From Mycobacterium sp. 050128 (GTDB lineage Bacteria; Actinomycetota; Actinomycetes; Mycobacteriales; Mycobacteriaceae), in NCBI RefSeq assembly GCF_036409155.1, contig NZ_JAZGLW010000003.1:496001-560000 (forward strand): a stretch of 64,000 bases of DNA, in the 5' to 3' direction. This document shows positions 61,190 to 64,000 of this stretch, one piece after another. The notes beneath the pieces are model-generated. The model saw only the letters and a list, made by a program, of their open reading frames with translations. It searched no databases and was not told the DNA's origin. Position numbers and translations under genes: made by a program. How positions within the stretch are numbered: position 1 is the first letter of the stretch; each line of letters starts with the position of its first letter.

Positions 61190-61984
61190 ATGAAACCTAT
61201 CGTCGTGGGTATCGACGGCTCACAGGCCGCGATCGCAGCCGCGATCTGGGGGGTCGATGAAGCCATTGGGCGCGGTGTCCCGCTCCGCCTGATCTCGGCC
61301 ATCAAACAGACGCACGCGTCGCCGGATGACTACGCTCGCGATCTCGAGCACGCCGAGAGCTCGCTTCGCGAGGCACGATCCGCGGTCGAGGGGAGCGGAA
61401 AGCTTGTCAAAATCGAAACCGACATTCCGCGTGGGCCGGCTGGATCGGTCATGGTGGCGGCGTCACGCGATGCCGAGCTGGTCTGCGTCGGCTCGATAGG
61501 CATCGGGCGCTACGCCCGCGCGCTCTTGGGCTCCACGGCAACGGAACTCGCCGAAAAGGCGCACTGCTCGGTTGCGGTGTTGCGGACGGATCCGGATCAA
61601 CCGCCACCCGACGTGAACTGGGTCGTGGTGCGGATGACCGATGCGCCCGACAATGACTCCGTCGTCAAATATGCTGCGTGGGAGGCGAAGTTGCGCAGGG
61701 CGCCCATGTTGGTCCTCGGCGGTCGGCCCGAAGACCTTACCGAGCAAGCCGACGGCGGTTTCGAACAGCGAGTGCAGGATTGGCGGCGCCGTCATCCCGA
61801 GGTGCGCGTATACCCGATTACCACCAAGTACGCGATCGCCAGCTTCCTGCGCGTCAACGTGGAGCGAGTGCAACTCGCTGTGATCGGCGCCGCCGAGGCC
61901 GCTCAACTCGCGCAACTGGTAGGTCCTTCCGGGCATCCGCTCTTCCACCACCCCCAATGTTCAGTTCTCGTCGTTCGCGAGTAA
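61190..61984 (+). CDS. Universal stress protein, tandem Usp (Rv2624c-like)
   Basis: A 264-aa protein with a clear first Usp domain (KPIVVGIDGSQAAIAAAIW; nucleotide loop GSIGIGRYARALLGSTA) and a more diverged second half ending HPQCSVLVVRE. Close to M. tuberculosis Rv2624c, a DosR gene: both share ETDIPRGPAGSVMV and RMTDAPDNDSVV-type segments. The ATG at 61190 is preceded by AAGGAG; ATG 61166 is an alternative. It lies 34 bp after rip3 in the same direction, so it is probably cotranscribed with it, as in M. tuberculosis. Confidence 0.93.
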   Translation: MKPIVVGIDGSQAAIAAAIWGVDEAIGRGVPLRLISAIKQTHASPDDYARDLEHAESSLREARSAVEGSGKLVKIETDIPRGPAGSVMVAASRDAELVCVGSIGIGRYARALLGSTATELAEKAHCSVAVLRTDPDQPPPDVNWVVVRMTDAPDNDSVVKYAAWEAKLRRAPMLVLGGRPEDLTEQADGGFEQRVQDWRRRHPEVRVYPITTKYAIASFLRVNVERVQLAVIGAAEAAQLAQLVGPSGHPLFHHPQCSVLVVRE

Positions 61985-62028
61985 GTGGGCCCTCCGTGAA
62001 GATCAAGCACCGAAGTGGTGAAGCTGCA

Positions 62029-63423
62029 ATGGCGAATGCCGGCGGGCGGGTGCTGGTCAGAAGCGATGTTCCGCTGGGCCGCTTCGTCTGCGGGGTGACG
62101 ATGTTGTGCGTGGCGGCGTGGACGGCGGCGCTGGTCGTCAGCGACCACTTCGGCTACCACCCGGTTGCCCCCGGCCGATTCGGTTGGTCGCTCGCGCTAC
62201 TTGCCGCGGTGGCATTGATCGCGCGAGGGGTTTTTCTCGGCCGCCCGGTGACGAGTAGGCATGCGATGGCCGCGGCTGCGAGCGTGTGTTTAGGGCTTGG
62301 CGCGCATTTCTTGTCATTCGGAGCCCTGGGCAACATTCTGCTGGGTGGCAGTGGACTCGCTCTGATGTGGCCCACGACGGCGCGACCTCAGCCCGAGCTA
62401 CTGCAGCAGGTGTGGGCTCTCGTCGACGTCACGCACGGGGATCCATTGGCCCCATTCGCCATGCACTCGACCAAGAGCTATTACTTCAACGTCGACAGGA
62501 CCGCGGCTATCGCCTATCGCACCCGGCTTGGGTTCGCCGTAGTCAGCGGCGACCCGGTCGGTGACGATACCCAATTCCAAGCTTTGGTTGATGATTTCAC
62601 CCACATGTGCCGCAGTCGGGGCTGGCGGATTCTCGTGTTGGCTTGTGGTGAAAGGCATCTGAAACTATGGCGCAGCAAGACGGGTGGACGGCGCAAGCTC
62701 GAGGTCCCGATCGGGCGCGATGTCGTCGTTGACGTTCGTCACTTCACCCTGAAGGGGAGACGCTTTCGCAACCTGCGCCAAGGTGTGCAGCGCACCCACA
62801 ACTGCGGGATTACCACCGAAATCGTTGACGAGCAGGAGATTTGCGGTCGGCTGATCGGCGAACTGACCGAGGTCCTGTACGCCGCGCATCATGCGGCCGG
62901 TACCGAGCGCGGTTTTTGTATGAGTCTGGACGGAGCCTTGCAGGGCCGATTCCCGGGGGTCAAGTTGGCCATCGCTCGCGACGGCGGCGGGAGGGTCGTG
63001 GCGTTCCACCGATACGCTACTGCCGGGCACGGAACCGACGTGACACTCGATGTGCCGTATCGCCGACCAGACGCGCCCAACGGTGTTGACGAGCGGCTCA
63101 CCATTGACATGATTGCCGCGGCGAAAACCCAGAGTGCAAACCGGCTTTCGCTCGCATTCGCAGCGTTCCCGGAAATCTTCCAAGCCGCTCATCACGGCCC
63201 GATGCAGCGTGTCGCGTATCGGTTGATTCATTTGCTGGACCCGTTTATCAGGCTTGAATCCTTGTATCGCTATCTCCGCAAATACCACGCGCTGGGTGGG
63301 CGCCGATATGTCGTGCTACATGCCCGTCAGATCCCGGCGGCGCTGCTGGTATTGCTGTCGCTGGAGTTCACGCCACGGCCGCACCACCAGCGGCCGGTTC
63401 GGACCGCAGTGGTGCACGCCTAG
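62029..63423 (+). CDS. DUF2156/MprF-like aminoacyl-phospholipid transferase-type membrane protein
   Basis: A 464-aa protein: four N-terminal membrane helices (about residues 15-110), then a large cytoplasmic domain of DUF2156 type with KSYYFNVDRTAAIAYRTR, FAVVSGDPVGDD and RNLRQGVQRTHNCG. The last two match the double-GNAT fold of MprF/LysX C-terminal domains that transfer amino acids from aminoacyl-tRNA to phosphatidylglycerol. There is no lysyl-tRNA synthetase fusion, unlike LysX. Start by domain; a GTG at 61996 is in frame. It is 44 bp after the USP gene and may belong to the same DosR unit. Function in lipid modification is inferred. Confidence 0.82.
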   Translation: MANAGGRVLVRSDVPLGRFVCGVTMLCVAAWTAALVVSDHFGYHPVAPGRFGWSLALLAAVALIARGVFLGRPVTSRHAMAAAASVCLGLGAHFLSFGALGNILLGGSGLALMWPTTARPQPELLQQVWALVDVTHGDPLAPFAMHSTKSYYFNVDRTAAIAYRTRLGFAVVSGDPVGDDTQFQALVDDFTHMCRSRGWRILVLACGERHLKLWRSKTGGRRKLEVPIGRDVVVDVRHFTLKGRRFRNLRQGVQRTHNCGITTEIVDEQEICGRLIGELTEVLYAAHHAAGTERGFCMSLDGALQGRFPGVKLAIARDGGGRVVAFHRYATAGHGTDVTLDVPYRRPDAPNGVDERLTIDMIAAAKTQSANRLSLAFAAFPEIFQAAHHGPMQRVAYRLIHLLDPFIRLESLYRYLRKYHALGGRRYVVLHARQIPAALLVLLSLEFTPRPHHQRPVRTAVVHA

Positions 63424-63441
63424 GGCAGCCGGGGTGCTCGG

Positions 63442-63885
63442 TCAGATGTGAATGGACTGTTCCATTGGCGGCGAACCGAATTGGAACCGGCGGCCCGTCA
63501 CCATCTCCGGAATCACCCGTACATAGTGCGACTTCTCAGAAGTCGTCCACGGCAACACCTGGGCACGCTCCGCATCCTCGATCTCCTCATCACTACGAAG
63601 AGAGCGCGCGGTGCCGCGCACGATCACACTCCAGCCCCCGGCGACGTTATGGTCGTCGACCTCGAATACCACCTCGTTGTTTATCGCGGTACTGACCAGC
63701 TTCGTGCCCACCGCGGTGCGAAACAGGATCGTTCGCCGCTGGACGGCATAGTTGACCGGAAAGATCTGTGGATGGCCATCCACGCTCGTGACCAGCCGTC
63801 CCAGCGTGACACCTGAGAGCAGGTCCCAACACTCGTGCGCGGGCAAGATGATCGCGCCGTCATCGGTTCGGGTTTGATTCGTCAT
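63442..63885 (-). CDS. Pyridoxamine-5'-phosphate-oxidase-fold protein (Rv3129-like)
   Basis: A 147-aa split-barrel flavin- or F420-type protein. Landmarks: LLSGVTLGRLVTSVDGHPQIFP, read as GVTLGRLVTSVDGHPQIF, then RTILFRTAVGTKLVS, DDHNVAGGWSVIVRG and ERAQVLPWT. These agree with remembered parts of M. tuberculosis Rv3129 (ILFRT, DDHNVAEGWSVIVK, ERAQLLPWT), a DosR-regulon gene annotated shorter. The ATG at 63885 is chosen over one at 63951. A possible DosR-type site lies about 60-72 bp upstream. Confidence 0.85.
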   Translation of the reverse strand: MTNQTRTDDGAIILPAHECWDLLSGVTLGRLVTSVDGHPQIFPVNYAVQRRTILFRTAVGTKLVSTAINNEVVFEVDDHNVAGGWSVIVRGTARSLRSDEEIEDAERAQVLPWTTSEKSHYVRVIPEMVTGRRFQFGSPPMEQSIHI

Positions 63886-63943
63886 GGGGATGACCTTATT
63901 GACGAAAACCGTCGATCTCGCCTGCCGAAGGTCCTGCCCCGTC

Positions 63944-63957
63944 GGGACCAAAGTTGG
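63944..63957. promoter_or_regulatory. Possible DosR-type box upstream of the Rv3129-like gene
   Basis: GGGACCAAAGTTGG keeps the first half-site and centre but not the final CCC. Weak; position is 59-72 bp before the ATG. Confidence 0.4.
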
Positions 63958-64000
63958 TCGACCCTTGCTGGTGCACCTGGCGAACCTTCAAGACGTCGTG

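Overview
The window is high-GC DNA with mycobacterial hallmarks: a complete yrbE/mce operon, many TetR-controlled lipid-type enzyme genes, and close relatives of Mycobacterium tuberculosis dormancy genes recognised from memory (Rv2624c, Rv2625c/Rip3, Rv2628, Rv2029c/PfkB, Rv2006/OtsB1, Rv3131, Rv3129). It is most likely a chromosomal segment of a slow-growing Mycobacterium that, unlike M. tuberculosis, carries a NAD-type [NiFe] hydrogenase. The species cannot be fixed from the sequence alone.

Layout. (1) 1-12949, minus strand: one tightly overlapping eight-gene operon in the order ppsA, GltD-like Fe-S flavoprotein, pyruvate:ferredoxin oxidoreductase, DHOD-like protein, hoxF, hoxU, hoxY, hoxH (hoxH runs off the left edge). 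Two DosR-type boxes lie upstream of ppsA. (2) 13197-18876, minus: a deleted MFS transporter remnant, an OtsB/GH65 fusion, pfkB with a DosR-type box, and an orphan protein made of three Phd/YefM-like repeats. (3) 19129-30217, minus: mceF to mceA, yrbEB, yrbEA, two tiny coupled ORFs and a tetR gene, with matching inverted repeats in front of tetR and upstream of the mce unit. (4) 30479-36286: a small unknown gene, a divergent pyruvate-kinase-like gene and gap pair, and an Acg-type nitroreductase divergent from an aldo/keto reductase, with DosR-type boxes between the divergent genes. (5) 36294-52301: accessory block with three APH-fold kinases, three TetR regulators, two acyl-CoA dehydrogenases, an MDR oxidoreductase, SDRs, thioesterase/hotdog proteins and a CPA2 antiporter. 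(6) 52312-63957: a second dense dormancy block with a P1B-5-type metal ATPase carrying a hemerythrin tail, Rv2628-like and Rv3131-like proteins, a DUF302 protein, an MgtA-type ATPase divergent from Rip3 and a universal stress protein, an MprF-like DUF2156 protein and an Rv3129-like flavin-fold protein. Most promoters here carry a DosR-type box.

Read together, regions 1, 2, 4 and 6 suggest a hypoxia programme. Trehalose or hexose would be mobilised (OtsB/GH65, PfkB, GAPDH, PK-like) to pyruvate, pyruvate oxidised by an oxygen-sensitive ferredoxin enzyme, and electrons disposed of through a NAD(P)H-linked flavoprotein and a HoxFUYH hydrogenase, while PpsA allows the reverse, gluconeogenic direction. 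Metal ATPases, USP, Rip3 and nitroreductase-like proteins complete a dormancy set. This is inference from gene content and promoter motifs. The mce and lipid blocks interrupt the dormancy genes and have no DosR-type boxes that I could find. No tRNA, rRNA, CRISPR array or insertion sequence was seen.
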